A stretch of 64,000 nt of DNA from Triticum aestivum (lineage: Eukaryota; Streptophyta; Magnoliopsida; Poales; Poaceae). Shown here one piece after another: positions 47,304 to 59,200 of this stretch. The notes under the pieces were generated by a model. That model was not told where the DNA came from and ran no database searches. It saw only the letters and a program-made list of their open reading frames with translations. Position numbers and translations under genes: made by a program. The stretch covers positions 58,073,012 to 58,137,011 of the forward strand of contig NC_057812.1 of the NCBI RefSeq assembly GCF_018294505.1, read 5' to 3'. Each line of letters starts with the position of its first letter. Position 1 is the stretch's first letter.

Positions 47304-47448
47304 GCGGCAGAGTCAGAAGGCAGAGGCAGACGTCACGGCCCTACACCGATGCCACGCGCCGAGCTGAGTCCATGACAAAAGACTATCTAGGTTGGTAGAA
47401 GGGTCGCCGGGTAGTTGGCCAGGGTAGCTAGCTCGCTTTCCCTTCAAA

Positions 47449-47450
<2 letters not shown>

Positions 47451-47505
<55 letters not shown>
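47451..47505. repeat. (GA)n microsatellite
   Basis: About 50 bp of nearly pure GA, interrupted by two extra A bases. Confidence 0.95.
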
Positions 47506-47934
47506 CTAGGGTAGCTAGCAGATGGAGCTTTGCTCGGTGTCCGGTGTGTGTGTGTGGTGTGTGTGTTGCGTTGTCGCGTTGGTGAGAAGTTTTGACTTGT
47601 GGGTGCAGCTAGCAAGCCCGGAACGCACGTGGCCCCGTCGCCTCGGCATGCAGCTGCATGCACCAACCTCTCTCGCGCTCGATCATCTCATGGTCGTCGT
47701 GGCAACGCAACATCCCTTCGTGCAAGTGCAACTCAGCTACCACAATCATGTTTCAAGTTAGGGACTGAATAACCAGCCCATGCTTCCAAGTTTGCGTGCA
47801 TCCGGATGGTAAAGCCACCGGTTGTTTTCTCACTGGTCGGCAAGCGGGTGTTCTTCCGCGACGTCGCTGCTAATTGTGTACTATATACAAATAGTATAAA
47901 AAAACGTTTGCGTTACAGAGGGAGTGCTTAGGCC
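47506..47934. other. Non-coding spacer
   Basis: A short + frame from 47522 is GT-repeat driven and unlikely to be real. It contains the palindrome at 47646-47661. Confidence 0.3.
47646..47661. promoter_or_regulatory. 16-bp perfect palindrome with two CATGCA (RY) motifs
   Basis: GCATGCAGCTGCATGC is its own reverse complement. CATGCA is the core RY element bound by B3-domain factors in plants. Whether a gene uses it is unknown. Confidence 0.35.
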
Positions 47935-49450
47935 CAGCCGAATGGACGTGGTTTTTGTCTTTTTTTGTCTGTTTTGGAAGCAGATGAGTGTGTCCGGTTT
48001 TGACCGTGGGAGCATAGGTGCGCCCAACGCGGCTGATGCATTTGGTGCGTGCTCACCCGTTTAGCCACAAAAATAATAGAAAGAAAAATTTAAGATAAAA
48101 ATTTAAGACTTTACAATAACTAAACACCGGCGAAAGTCCACTTACAATAATTAAAACTTCAAAAATTTAGATAAAAACTAAAAAAAATCCGGCAGTTGCA
48201 TTCTGCCTAGCCGTTGGGCGGCGGCGTTGTCCTCGCCGGAGCAGGCCAGGGTCAACGAAATCCGGCACCTCCGTCGATGGGAAGGCACCCTGGTAGGCTG
48301 CTAGGGTCGTAGTCTGCGGGGACGCATCGGTGCTGTTGCGCATGCCCCGCCTGCCGCTGTGCCGCCTCCTCCCTGCGATCCCACTGCATCAGGCATTCCG
48401 CCTCCGCCCGCTCCACTGCCAGCGTGCGGCCCGCCCACTGGTACGCGTCGAGCATGGGCACAAGTGGGGTTGGTGGCAGTGGTGACGGTGGGAAGACGTG
48501 GTCGATGGCTGTCGACAACCGGAGTGCCTCCTCGAGACCAGACCACCGAGCGAGCTCCTTTTGCTCGGAGTACTCGTTGGTGAACCAGGTCGCCTCCTCC
48601 CTCACCACCACCAGCAACACCGGTGAAGCGCGAGCGTCGATCTGGATGACATCGCGGCGGCGCACATTTTGCTCAGTTCTGAATCAAACGTCCCAGATAG
48701 GGGGGGGGGGGTCAGGAGAGCACGGCGGTTGCGGATCTCTACCACATGTGCGCCCTCAGACTGCGACACGACCGACACCAGAATCCGGTGGGGGTTGAGG
48801 TACCAGCCATGCGGAAGGGTGACATCGGGCGACGACAGCTGAATGTGGTACTCCCAATGGCACTATGCACGGTGCACCAAGATGTAGAGCCAGTCGCGTG
48901 CCCCCCCCCCCCGCGCCCCGGCACCAGCGTGAAGTTGGTCGGGCGGCAAAAAGAGACGGCCTCATGGTCATGCTTGCCGCGTTTGCGACTGAAGAAGCCC
49001 ATGGAGACAACGGTGGCTAGGGTTTGTGTCGACCGGCATGGGAGCACGCGTGGACTAATGTGGACTGATGCGAGGAAGAAGTGGGTGTGACACCCTCCAC
49101 CCTCCCCCCCCCCCCCCCCCCCCCGCTTGGCTTTTAAAAATGATGTGGCCTCGACTCTTCCTTTGGCTGAGGAGCGGGCTCGAGGTTGATGGGTTGCATT
49201 GACTATGACTGAGTGGGTGGTTGGCCAGCCTACACATGGGCCCAAGGCGAACACCTAGAAGACGTGCGTCGCGTCCATCTCGTGTCTGCGTGGACGCAAA
49301 TCAGGCGCAAATTCAAGCTGGAAATGTGTCCAGATAGACATCAAGCGGACCAAATCTGCGCATGCGCAGGCGTGTTGGGCCATCACGTACTTATATTTGT
49401 TTCGGTCCAAACGGACACGGCGGACCAAATCCGGTGGCGCGATGGGGTTA
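47935..49450 (-). other. GC-rich coding-like segment, probably inside a DNA transposon
   Basis: On - the frames 49010-48756 (MGFFSRKRGKHDHEAVSF; the frame changes at a C run at 48901-48914) and 48665-48252 read like protein. The second is helical and charged, containing TPLVPMLDAYQWAGRTLAVE and ending just after PIDGGAGFR. No domain recognised. Flanks at 47960-48060 and 49240-49450 share gcgtcc/ggacac-type sequence as if they were transposon ends. C/G runs of 10-22 bases (48701, 48901, 49105) interrupt it. Confidence 0.3.
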
Positions 49451-49565
49451 GCCTTATGTACTCTAGCTTATTTTTTCCGAGAAGGGGAGGACCCCGGCCT
49501 CCACATCATCATGATACACATAGCCATATGTAGCTTATAAGAATTTTGAAAAGGCGAAAACTATA

Positions 49566-50668
49566 TGAAGGAAATATGCCCTAGAGGCAATAATAAAGTT
49601 ATTATTTATTTCCTTATATCATGATAAATGTTTATTATTCATGCTAGAATTGTATTAACCGGAAATATAATACATGTGTGAATACATAGACAAACAGAGT
49701 GTCACTAGTATGCCTCTACTTGACTAGCTCATTGATCGAAGATGGTTATGTTTCCTAACCATAGACATGTGTTGTCATTTGATTAACGGGATCACATCAT
49801 TAGGAGAATGATATGATTGACTTGACCCATTGCGTTAGCTTAGCACTTGATCGTTTAGTTTGTTGCTATTGCTTTCTTCATAACTTATACATGTTCCTAT
49901 GACTATGAGATTATGCAACTCCCGTTTACCGGAGGAACACTTTGTGTGCTACCAAATGTCACAACGTAACTGGGTGATTATAAAGGTGCTCTACAGGTGT
50001 CTCCAAAGGTACTTGTTGGGTTGGCGTATTTCGAGATTAGGATTTGTCACTCCCATTGTCGGAGAGGTATCTCTGGGCCCTCTCGGTAATGCACATCACC
50101 TAAAGCCTTGCAAGCATTGCAACTAAATGAGTTAGTTGCGGAATGATGTATTACGGAACGAGTAAAGAGACTTGCCGGTAACGAGATTGACTAGGTATTG
50201 AGATACTGACGATCGAATCTCGGCCAAGTAACATACCGATGACAAAGGGAACAACGTATGTTGTTATGCGGTCTGACCGATAAAGATCTTCGTAGAATAT
50301 GTGGGAGCCAATATGAGCATCCAGGTTCCGCTATTGGTTATTGACCGGAGACATGTCTCGATCATGTCTACATAGTTCTCGAACCCGTAGGGTCCGCACG
50401 CTGAACGTTTCGATGCCGGTTATATTATGAGTTTATGAGTTTTGATGTACCGAAGGTTGTTTGGAGTCCCAGATGTGATCACGAACATGACGAGGAGTCT
50501 CGAAATGGCCGAGACATGAAAATTGATATATTGGACGACTATATTCGGACACCAGAATGGTTCCGGGGGTTATCAGATATATACCGGAGTACCGGGGGTT
50601 ACCGGAACCCCCCGGGGGTTATTGGGCCTCATGGGCCCGAAGTAGTGGATTGGAGTTCGCGGGACATA
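49566..50668 (+). mobile_element. 5' part of an Angela/BARE-type copia LTR
   Basis: Starts TGAAGGAAATATGCCCTAGA, the same LTR start found (on -) at 61642, and runs collinear with that LTR for about 1.1 kb before stopping. It joins CACTA C internal sequence at about 50668. The opposite end, internal domain and target duplication are absent. Confidence 0.8.
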
Positions 50669-51179
50669 GTTTATAATTTTGCTGACCTAAAAGCAAAAAT
50701 AATTAAAAAATAAAGCAAAAAACAAAAGAAAATAAATAATGCAAAAAGCAAAACAAAAAAACTGGAAAAAAACTATGTTTCTAGTAAAGTTAATCACAAA
50801 CTTGTGATTCACATAAATTTCAAAGAATTCAAATTTTAACTATTCATATTTGAAAACTAATGGCACTAACATAAAGTTTATAATTTTTCTAAACCTAAAA
50901 GCAAAAAGAATAAAAAATAAAGCAAGAAACAAAAGAAAATAAATAATGCAAAAAAACAAAAAACTGGAAAGAAAATAAAAAAAACTGCCACCTATTGGGC
51001 CACCACGGCCTGGATACGACTAGAAACCCAACCTGGGCCAGGATTAAGGCCCGCAGAAGGCCCAATAGGCCAACAGACAGCATAGTGTCAGATTAGGCCA
51101 TAAGCCTGCATTTGAGAGGAGCTCGAGAGGGCAGCCGCGGTGGGGCTTATAAACCACTCTCGAGCTCTCTCAGCTAGCG

Positions 51180-51410
51180 AGGTGGTACTAAACTTTTGAC
51201 GCGGGGCAGCACAAGGCCTTTGGTCTCGGTTGGTGCCACCAACCAGGACTAAAGAGGGGTATTGGTCCCGGCAAAGGCCTCCGCTTCCCGCCCTTTGTGC
51301 TGCTGAAAAGAGACCTTTGGTCCCGGTTGGTGGCACCAACCGGGACTAAAGGGGGGCATTGGTCTCGGTTTGTGCCACGAACCGGGACCAATGCTCTTGG
51401 TATATAAGTG
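51180..51410 (+). promoter_or_regulatory. Internal GGTCCCGGTT array with TATA box (ORF2 promoter, CACTA C)
   Basis: Motif copies at about 51220-51390 are followed by TATATAAG at 51401-51408; same design as in elements A and B. Confidence 0.65.
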
Positions 51411-51419
51411 GCACTTAGA

Positions 51420-51880
51420 AATTTTGCAGAGTTCATCACACCAGTTGCCCCCGACGACGCCGAGCACATCGACGCCGCCAGGCTGCTCCACCTCGCCGTC
51501 TACGCCGCCGCCGCCAACATCGTCGCCTCCCCGAGCCCGCGCCGTCCTCGTCGCCAGCATCCCCGAGCCCACCGTCCTCGTCGTCCCTGTCGCCGCGTGC
51601 CTCCCCGAGCCCACCCTCCTCGTCCCTGTCACCCCGTGCTGACCCCGTCATGGCGTGCCACCCCGAGCCCGCCGTCCTCGTCGCCGGACTCCTGCCATCG
51701 GCGCCCCCCTCGAAGTGAGCCCCCCGTTTCCATGGTCCCGATCGAGCGCCGCTCTTGCGCCCGAGCGTCCTTGCTCTCTGCCCCTGCTCCATGGTCGCCG
51801 CCGGCCCTGATGCATTGAAGAGAAGAAGGAGAGGAGAAGGAGAGGAGAGGAGAAGGAGTGGAGCAGCAGCAGCAACACGC
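51420..51880. other. GC-rich ORF2 leader of CACTA C
   Basis: CCG-rich, with several open frames of biased composition that are not convincing genes. Corresponds to the leaders at 23960-24290 (A) and 35820-36090 (B). Confidence 0.4.
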
Positions 51881-52424
51881 CCCTGCTCCATGCTCTGAAA
51901 TTTCTGATTTTTTTTCAGATATGAACAGTGCATATAGAGGTTGTTTGATCAAGTGCTAGATGGCTTTGGGCATTTTTAGAATTTAGGATATTTTTTGTGG
52001 TGAGGTACTGATGCAAGACAAAGGTGATGGCAAAATTTCAGAATTTTTGGATTGGTTTAGAATAGGTTTTCAGCAAGGAATTTGAATCTGGTTAAAATTT
52101 CATTTGAATGAAATTTGAAAATTTTGAACTATGGATAAGAAGGTTTTTGGTGAAATGGAGTGTGGGTACTCTCATGAAGTTGGAGTAATTTTTGTGGTTG
52201 TAAAAGAGTTAGGAAAATTTAGAATGTGTTAAATATGTCAAAAATGTTTTTTTGTTCATAGAAAGTTTTTTTGTTCATATAAAGTTTTTTGTTCATATAT
52301 AGAAAGTTTTTATATATGACTATGGATATATGAGCAATGATGATCCATGGATGTGTGCATTGATATATATGTATTTTTGTTCATAGCATTTTTTTCCATT
52401 TATATATGTATGTGGCTATAGATG

Positions 52425-52482
<58 letters not shown>

Positions 52483-53612
52483 GATGATCCATGGAATAGT
52501 TTTATATATGCAAAAGTTACATTTTTAGAAAAGTTTTATATATCTAGCTAGGAAAGGAAGAAGAAGAAAAAGAATGAGAGGAAAAGCAAAATAAGAAGAG
52601 GAAGAAAGGAGAAGAAGAGGAGAGGAAGAAGAGGAGAAATAAATAAGAAGAAGAAAAAGAAGAAAAAGAAGAGGAGAAAAAGAAAGGAATAGAGGAGAAG
52701 AAGAGAAAATAGAATATTCTATTTTCTCTTCTTCTCCTCTATTACTTTCTTCTTCTCCTCTTTTTTTTCTTCTTTTTTTTCTTCGATCTTCTCCTATATT
52801 AATATCTTCTTCTCCTCTTTTTATTTCTTCTTCGTCTTCTTATTTTTTATCGGATATGTCATTGTCGATATAACCCGTGTCCCGATAACTTCAACATGAG
52901 GGGGGTGGGTTCGACCTACCCCCTCCCCGATAATATTATTTTCCCATATATGTATGCAAAAGTTACATTTTTAGAAAAGTTTTATATATCTAGCTAGGAA
53001 AGGAAGAAGAAGAAAAATAGTGAGAGGAAAAAGGAAAATAAGAAGAGGAAGAAATGAGAAGAATAGGAGAGGAAGAAGAGGAGAAATAAATAAGAAGAAG
53101 AAAAAAGAAGAAAAAGAAGAGGAGAAGAAGAAAGGAATAGAGGAGAAGAAGAGAAAACAGAATTTCTTCGATCTTCTCCTCTATTAATATCTTCTTCTCC
53201 TATTTTTATTTCTTCTTCGTCTTCTTATTTTTTATCGGATATGTCGTTGTCGATATACTCCATGTCCCGATAACTTCAAAACGAGGAGAGGGGGTTCGAC
53301 CTACCCGCTCCCCGATAACTTATACCACGGGACCACCCCCGGCCCTATCGCTCAACCAAAACTCTCGAGGACACCCAAACCCTAAAAAAACGATGTCGGT
53401 CTCCTATCCCCTCCCGCCGCGCCCCTACCCTTGAAGCGTTGCGGAGGCCACCCCAAACCCGGAATAAGCTAGGTCTACGTTTGCCACTAATATATCCACA
53501 TGATGTCATGTTTGTGTAATAACTGCCGTGTTGTAATATTTGCAGAAACAATGAAGTTCGGACGAGACGAGGAACAAGAACAGGTGTTGGGGACATAATC
53601 TTAGCCGGAGGT
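51881..53612. other. AT-rich and polypurine region upstream of ORF2 exons, CACTA C
   Basis: Includes an (AT)n run (52431-52480). Two polypurine/polypyrimidine inverted repeats are centred near 52715 (arms of at least 30 bp) and 53165 (weaker), related to the perfect palindrome in element A. The segment 52960-53300 partly repeats 52530-52920. Confidence 0.6.
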
Positions 53613-53618
53613 GATGTC

Positions 53619-54466
53619 ATGTCGTATCTTAACGACAATGATTGTCTGGAAGCAGAACAGGGTGAAGAAGAAGCAGTCTACGGTGATCGAAGAATGGAGG
53701 AGGAAACACATGATTATGATGGCTCTAGTGACCCAATGCTGGTGCAAGAAGGAGCCCGTGATGACGGCTCCGATGACCAAACAGAGTCCGGCCAGGTAAA
53801 TATATTAGTTAAGCATGTGATGACTAGCTAATTGATGCATTCATTGTTTTGGTATGTACACATACTAATTAACTCTCGTCTAATTCTTCTTTTTTCTAGC
53901 CCTCTGGATCGAGAACAACTTCGGTAAAGAGACCAGGCCCGAAGAAAAAGTTGCGCTCGGATGAAAGGTTTGAGATCACAGAAATCGCGCACGATGGCAT
54001 GCCGATTGAACCCATCCGGACAAAGGAAGCATTTTCTGCTCAGTGCGGGGTTCTTGTTAGGGGCAAGATCCCGATCAGCATCCAGCAATGGTATAAGCCT
54101 AAGAACGAAGACCCTGAGGTGTCTTATGTCAATGATATGCAGAAAGATGATCTTTGGACTGAGCTGAAGGCAAATTTCACCCTACCGCCGGAGGAGGATC
54201 CGGAGAAGCCAGTTAAAGAGCAATTAATCAAGTCTCATGCTCTTAAGAAGATGGCAGAGCTATTCAGGAGGTGGAAGAATGAGCTGAAAACGTTTGTCGA
54301 CAACGAAGAGACACCAGAATTCATCGGCAGATATGAGAAGATCAGAGATCACTGGCCCGCATTTGTGGCCTACAAGACATAGGAAAAGAGTAAGAAGATG
54401 TCGGTGACAAACAAGAAAAATGCTGCAAAGAAGAAGCTTCACCATCGCACGGGGTCAGGTGGCTAG
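53619..54466 (+). pseudogene. CACTA ORF2, N-terminal exons only (element C)
   Basis: Exon 53619-53795 is acidic (MSYLNDNDCLEAEQGEEE) with a GT donor. The exon from 53900 (PSGSRTTSVKRPGPKKKL) runs to a TAG at 54380-54382 (probably CAG before), after which the frame continues to GSGG at about 54464. It then passes into 3' flank sequence, so the rest of the Ptta/En/Spm region and the peptidase are deleted. It corresponds to 37370-38100 in element B. Confidence 0.7.
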
Positions 54467-54659
54467 CGTGTCTAGTCCTCTCTATACGTATATAGTACGT
54501 AGCGTCGATCAATTAAGCATGGACATAAGAGAGGACACTTTTTTATTAATTATCTAGCTAACACAATATATGAAACACCTAAATTAACCTCCCAAAACCC
54601 CCAACCCCCCCCCCTTTCAAAAAAACAAAAACCTCAACCCTTGAAATGCTGACGCGTGG

Positions 54660-54958
54660 ATGCCTATTGGTCCCAGTTGGTGCCACCAACCGGGACCAAA
54701 GGCAAAAAAACAAAAACCTCATCCCCTGAAATGCTGATGCGTGGATGCCTATTAGTCCCGGTTGGTGCCACCAACCGGGACCAAAGGCCCTCCTGCCTGG
54801 GCTCGGCGCACCGGCCAGGTGGAGGCCCATCTGTCCCGGTTCCTGTTTGAACCGGGAGTAAAGGGCCAGGGCATTAGTAACGACCCTTTAGTCCCGGTTC
54901 AAAAACCGGGACAAAAGGCCCTTACCAACCGGGACAGAAGACCCTTTTTCTACTAGTG
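54660..54958. repeat. Right subterminal array and terminus of CACTA C
   Basis: GGTCCCGGTT/AACCGGGACC units. A ~70-bp block (54650-54705) is duplicated at 54720-54790, including gaaatgctgacgcgtggatg. Confidence 0.8.
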
Positions 54959-56221
54959 TATCGAGACCTCTTCGATCTTCGAACACTTCATCCACACAAA
55001 ACTTCAACAGAAAACTCGGTAAGATCCGTTAGTATAATAAAGCAAATCACTACTCTAATTACTGTTGCAAACCAATTCATATTTTGTTTTTGCATTGTGG
55101 CTACTGTAATATAACTTTTCCATGGCTTAATCCACTGATATAAATCGATAGTTTCATCAAAACAAGCAAACTATGCATCAAAAACAGAATATGTCTAAAA
55201 CAGAACAATCTGTAATAATCTGAACATTCAGCATACCTCTGGTACACCAAAAATTCTACCAAAATTAGTAAAAATAAAAATTTTGTATATAAGTACAGTG
55301 CAAACATTTTCAGAACCGTTTGACGTTCCAGTAAAAAATGTAAAATCACGCACTACAGCCAAAGTTTCTGCCCTGCACCGCACAAACCAACAAGCATTGT
55401 AAACATCCTAAAGGAAAACCTTGGCACATTATTTTTATTTTTAAACCTTATAAAATAACACAACAGAAATATATGACTCTCTAAAACGTCTGGGTTGTCT
55501 CTCTGGCAGCGCTTTCTTTAAAGCCATTAAGCTAGCCATATAGTGCTCAAGTAATGGATCCACCCGGATCCCAAGGTATATCAAAGCCAATTTTAATTAA
55601 CAATGATTTGTAAGATTGTAGTGAGCACAAAGTAACATATATCATGTAATGACGAAGTCTAACTCTCTTCCTATGCATCAGCATGTCATAAAAGAACAAT
55701 TCATGCACACAAAGTAAAGGCCAATGCATAGTATAAACAATTTCTTGCAATTTTTTCATATTGGAAACATAAAGAGGCGGAGATGTAGTTCCTCTCTCAT
55801 AATAATTGCAAGTAGGAGCAGCAAGTACATGCATATTATATCTATCAAAATCATCATGTGTAATAGTAAAACACAACCCATCAATATAATCCTTAATAAG
55901 GGTAAACTTCTCCGATATAGTGTAGTTGGGAGAATTCAAAAAGATAATAGGACTATCATGTGTGGGTGCACTAGCAAAACTTTCATGTTTAACATAAGGA
56001 ACTATAGCAAGTTCATCTCCATAAGCATAATTCATATTGGCATCTTGGCCACAAGCATGGCAAGCATCATCAAAAAGGGATATTTCAAGAGAATCAACGT
56101 GATCATAACAGTCATCATAGCAATCATCCTTCGGTAAGCACGAAGGGAAATTAAACAATGTATGATTTGAAGAGTTACTATCATTAGAAGGTGGGCATGG
56201 GTGATCAATCTGCTCTTCCTC
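54959..56221 (-). mobile_element. Internal segment of a Ty3/gypsy-type element, - orientation
   Basis: Contains the 226-residue - strand frame listed next and AT-rich non-coding sequence toward 54960. It is cut on the left by the CACTA C end and on the right by an LTR start at 56222. Confidence 0.5.
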
Positions 56222-56227
56222 TGTCAT
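55547..56227 (-). CDS. Gypsy-associated protein fragment of unknown function
   Basis: A 226-codon open frame, start MTEEEQIDHPCPPSNDSN, containing DDACHACGQDANMNYAYGDE and ending IPWDPGGSIT-stop. An in-frame TGA lies just upstream of the ATG. I have seen this protein style in wheat gypsy internal regions but cannot name a domain; no protease, RT or integrase motif is visible. The start coincides with the LTR border at 56222, so the true N-terminus may be lost. Confidence 0.4.
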   Translation of the reverse strand: MTEEEQIDHPCPPSNDSNSSNHTLFNFPSCLPKDDCYDDCYDHVDSLEISLFDDACHACGQDANMNYAYGDELAIVPYVKHESFASAPTHDSPIIFLNSPNYTISEKFTLIKDYIDGLCFTITHDDFDRYNMHVLAAPTCNYYERGTTSPPLYVSNMKKLQEIVYTMHWPLLCVHELFFYDMLMHRKRVRLRHYMIYVTLCSLQSYKSLLIKIGFDIPWDPGGSIT

Positions 56228-59200
56228 AGCCCCAGTTCAACCCTTGCTTGACTTTGCTTGTTCTTCATGCCATCATGTTGTAATTCCAAAGAAACTTGAA
56301 ATGGGGATTGTTGAAACCCTAGCAACAAATGAAATTCACTAGGTTCAACTAAAAATATTCTCAGTGAATCCAAATGGTTTTCAAAAATGTTCATCATTTC
56401 TGGAAAATGCTGGAAGCAATAACCAGAGGTGTTGCACATTTTTCCATGACATATTGGGCTCTGAATTAAATCATATTATATTTGCATTTGGGCATTTAAA
56501 TGCTATAAAATATTCTAAATGCTCAAATAATCATAAACTAAAATGTTTACCATTGGATATATTATAAACAGTAGCCATGATTAGTTTCATGATTTTTGGA
56601 AATGTCTTTGCATTTTATTTAAGTCAAAAGAAATGCAGAAAAAAATAGAAAACAGAAACAATTTAGCAAAGAGAGAGAGAACGCCTACCTGGGCCACTTA
56701 CCTGGCCAGGCCACCTGGCGGCCCAGCCCACCAGGGGCACACCCGTCTTCCACCTCCTGCCAGGAGGACAAGCAGGGGCGTGGCGCCAGCACGTGCGCCA
56801 GCCTCCACCTCCTGCTTGCCCCGACGCACGTCGACGCCGCGGATGACCACCCCGTTGCCGTACGGATCCGCCCGACCTCTCACTTGCCCCCACCCAGCTC
56901 TCTGCCTCGCTCCCCCCTCGGACCCGAGAACGCCGGAGCGCGGCGCCGAGAATCACCGTAGTCGGAGCCCTCAAACCACCCCACCGCCTGGTTCCGGAGC
57001 ATCACCATGGCGTGGAGCTTCCCCTTAACGACGCACGCAAGCTTGGGAGCAGCACACCGTCGCCATCATCGCCGTTTCCCTCGCCACGGCCACCGGACGC
57101 CACCGGTCGATTCACTGCCTGCAGATCATCCCCGGCCACACCAAGAAGCTCTCCGTGAACGCTGTGAGCCCCTGATTATTTAACTTAGCCCGCCGCCGGT
57201 TTTCTTCCTCTGCCGCGCTAACTACCGGAGCCGTGAGCTCCCACCCACCGGCCATGTCACCGCCATGGCTAGAGCCCACACACGTCACGTCTGAGCACAT
57301 TTTCATTCTCACTGCGCCCCTAGGAACCCGCAGACACCACCAGCTCGCCCGGAGACGCCCCGTAGAGTCGTTTCCGTCAAGGTCCGAACTCTGGCCGCCA
57401 CGGAACTCGACGCCGTCAATGTATCCGGCCACCCCGCGACCAACTGATGGCACCATTGGATGCGCGCGAGTGCCAGCGTCCTGTAGCTGCAAACCACGCT
57501 CAAAACCATCACCAGTAGCTCAATCCCGAGCAGACTCCGCGACGGCTTGAGGTCTCCACCGGCCAAACTCCGGCATGCCGACGTGGCGGCGTAATTAGTG
57601 CTAATCTCCGTTAATTACCCATCCTAACAGACGCTGACAGTAGGCCCCATAGTGGGTCAAAGCCCAGTTAGCGTCGGGTTTGACCCGAGGTTGACCTCTG
57701 TTTGACCTTGAGTCAGTGACATGCGGGCCTTGCCCGGCTAACCCAGTTAGTTAGAGCTAAACTTAATTAAGTTAGTTTCATTGGTCACTGACCAGTGGGC
57801 CCGGTGTTGTTTAGTTAGTCTAGTTAACCTAAATAGTTAACTGTCAGACTGACTAGTGGGTCCCAGCCGTCAGGTTTGACTTTGGGCGACCCTGTTGACC
57901 AGCTGACGTCACAATGACGTAGTGCTGACGCATTAATGCCCTTTTCTGGATTTATTCTTATTCAGGAAATTCCAGAAAATAGTTAAAACTTGTAAAAATC
58001 ATAGTAAATTATCCATAACTCCAAATCAAGCAAATTATATATGAAAAATTATCAGAAAAATTCAAGGAATCTGTTTATGGCATGATCATGCATGTTTGAA
58101 CAACTTATGCCTGCTGATCAGGTCAAATCAAATAAGTGGCATTTAAATAATCACATATGGAGTTGAATTTAAATCTTTGGTTCAAACCAACTTCATTTAA
58201 TCTAGTTTTAGTTGCATTAGCTCAAATCACAGCATATTGACATGCCATGTTCATGCATCATATTATTGCATTGCATTGATTCTGTTTTCTCTCTGTTGCC
58301 GTTAATTGTCCCCTCTCAGTAGACGTTGCTTCGACGATGTGATCGTTGACACTGATGAAGACCCAATGCTATCTTCAGAAGTGTCAGGCAAGCAAAACCC
58401 CCTTGTTCATTCTGATACAATCCCACTCTCTCGCTCCTGCTCTCTTTTATTGCATTAGGATAACAACGATTCAACTGTTACATGCTGCGGTAGCTGAACC
58501 CCTTTCCTCTGCATGACCTGTCATTGCCACAGTAAATAGATGAAACCCACTAGCATGAGTAGGAGTTGTTTGAGCCCTGATGTGCCTACTCATTCATGCT
58601 TGTTTGTCATGCCTGCTACTGCTTAGAGTTGAGTCAGGTCTGATTCATCGGGGATGAGTTGGAATGTGGTGAACATGTCCTACTATTGAGAGCTAAGTGT
58701 GTGAACACGATTTGGTAAAGGTAGCGGTGAGAGGCCATGTAGGAGTACATGGTGGGTTGTCTCATTGCAGCCGTTCTTAGGAACTGAGTTCTGTGTCTGT
58801 GATCCATGAACAGCTACTACCACTCATTGGGATCCTTAATTGACCCTCTCAGCTTCTTAATCACCCTAGTCCTCTGTCCAGGAGTTGCAACTAGTTTCTG
58901 GTGTTTGTAGGATATGTGTTGGCGGCCGTGCGTAGCGCTGACCCCAGGGTTGGGCTATGTTGCGGTAGATACACCGTGGCCGGGCATGCCGGGCGCCCGT
59001 TTGGTGTCTCGGAACCCTGTACACATCGTTCGGCGCCGTATGTGGAAACCTCGGCCGGACTCCCTGCGGATGGAACCTGGATAGGCGATAAACCTAGACT
59101 AGAGACTTGAGTGTTTAGGTAGGCCGTGGCCGACACCCTCGTTGGGCTTCCGCTTGAAGGTTGCCGAGTACATGTCATGTAAACGACGGTAAGTGGTGGG

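Larger units (their letters stand above)
50669..54958 (+). mobile_element. CACTA element C, right half only (4.3 kb)
   Basis: The right terminus CCCTTTTTCTACTAGTG and subterminal array are intact. The left border starts inside the 249-bp spacer unit, so the left array, small gene and TnpD are missing. Remaining: spacer, internal array with TATA, leader, long AT-rich and polypurine region, first exons of ORF2, 3' flank. A separate internal deletion joins ORF2 to the 3' flank at about 54464. Motif type and 3' flank match element A. Confidence 0.85.

Noticed and set aside
51408..51933. Open frames of 130-165 codons in CACTA C
   Set aside because: CCG-rich ORF2 leader; same kind of spurious frames as in the leaders of elements A and B.
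56633..57550. Open frames suggestive of a GC-rich gene
   Set aside because: They lie inside a long LTR, occur on both strands and show no domain.
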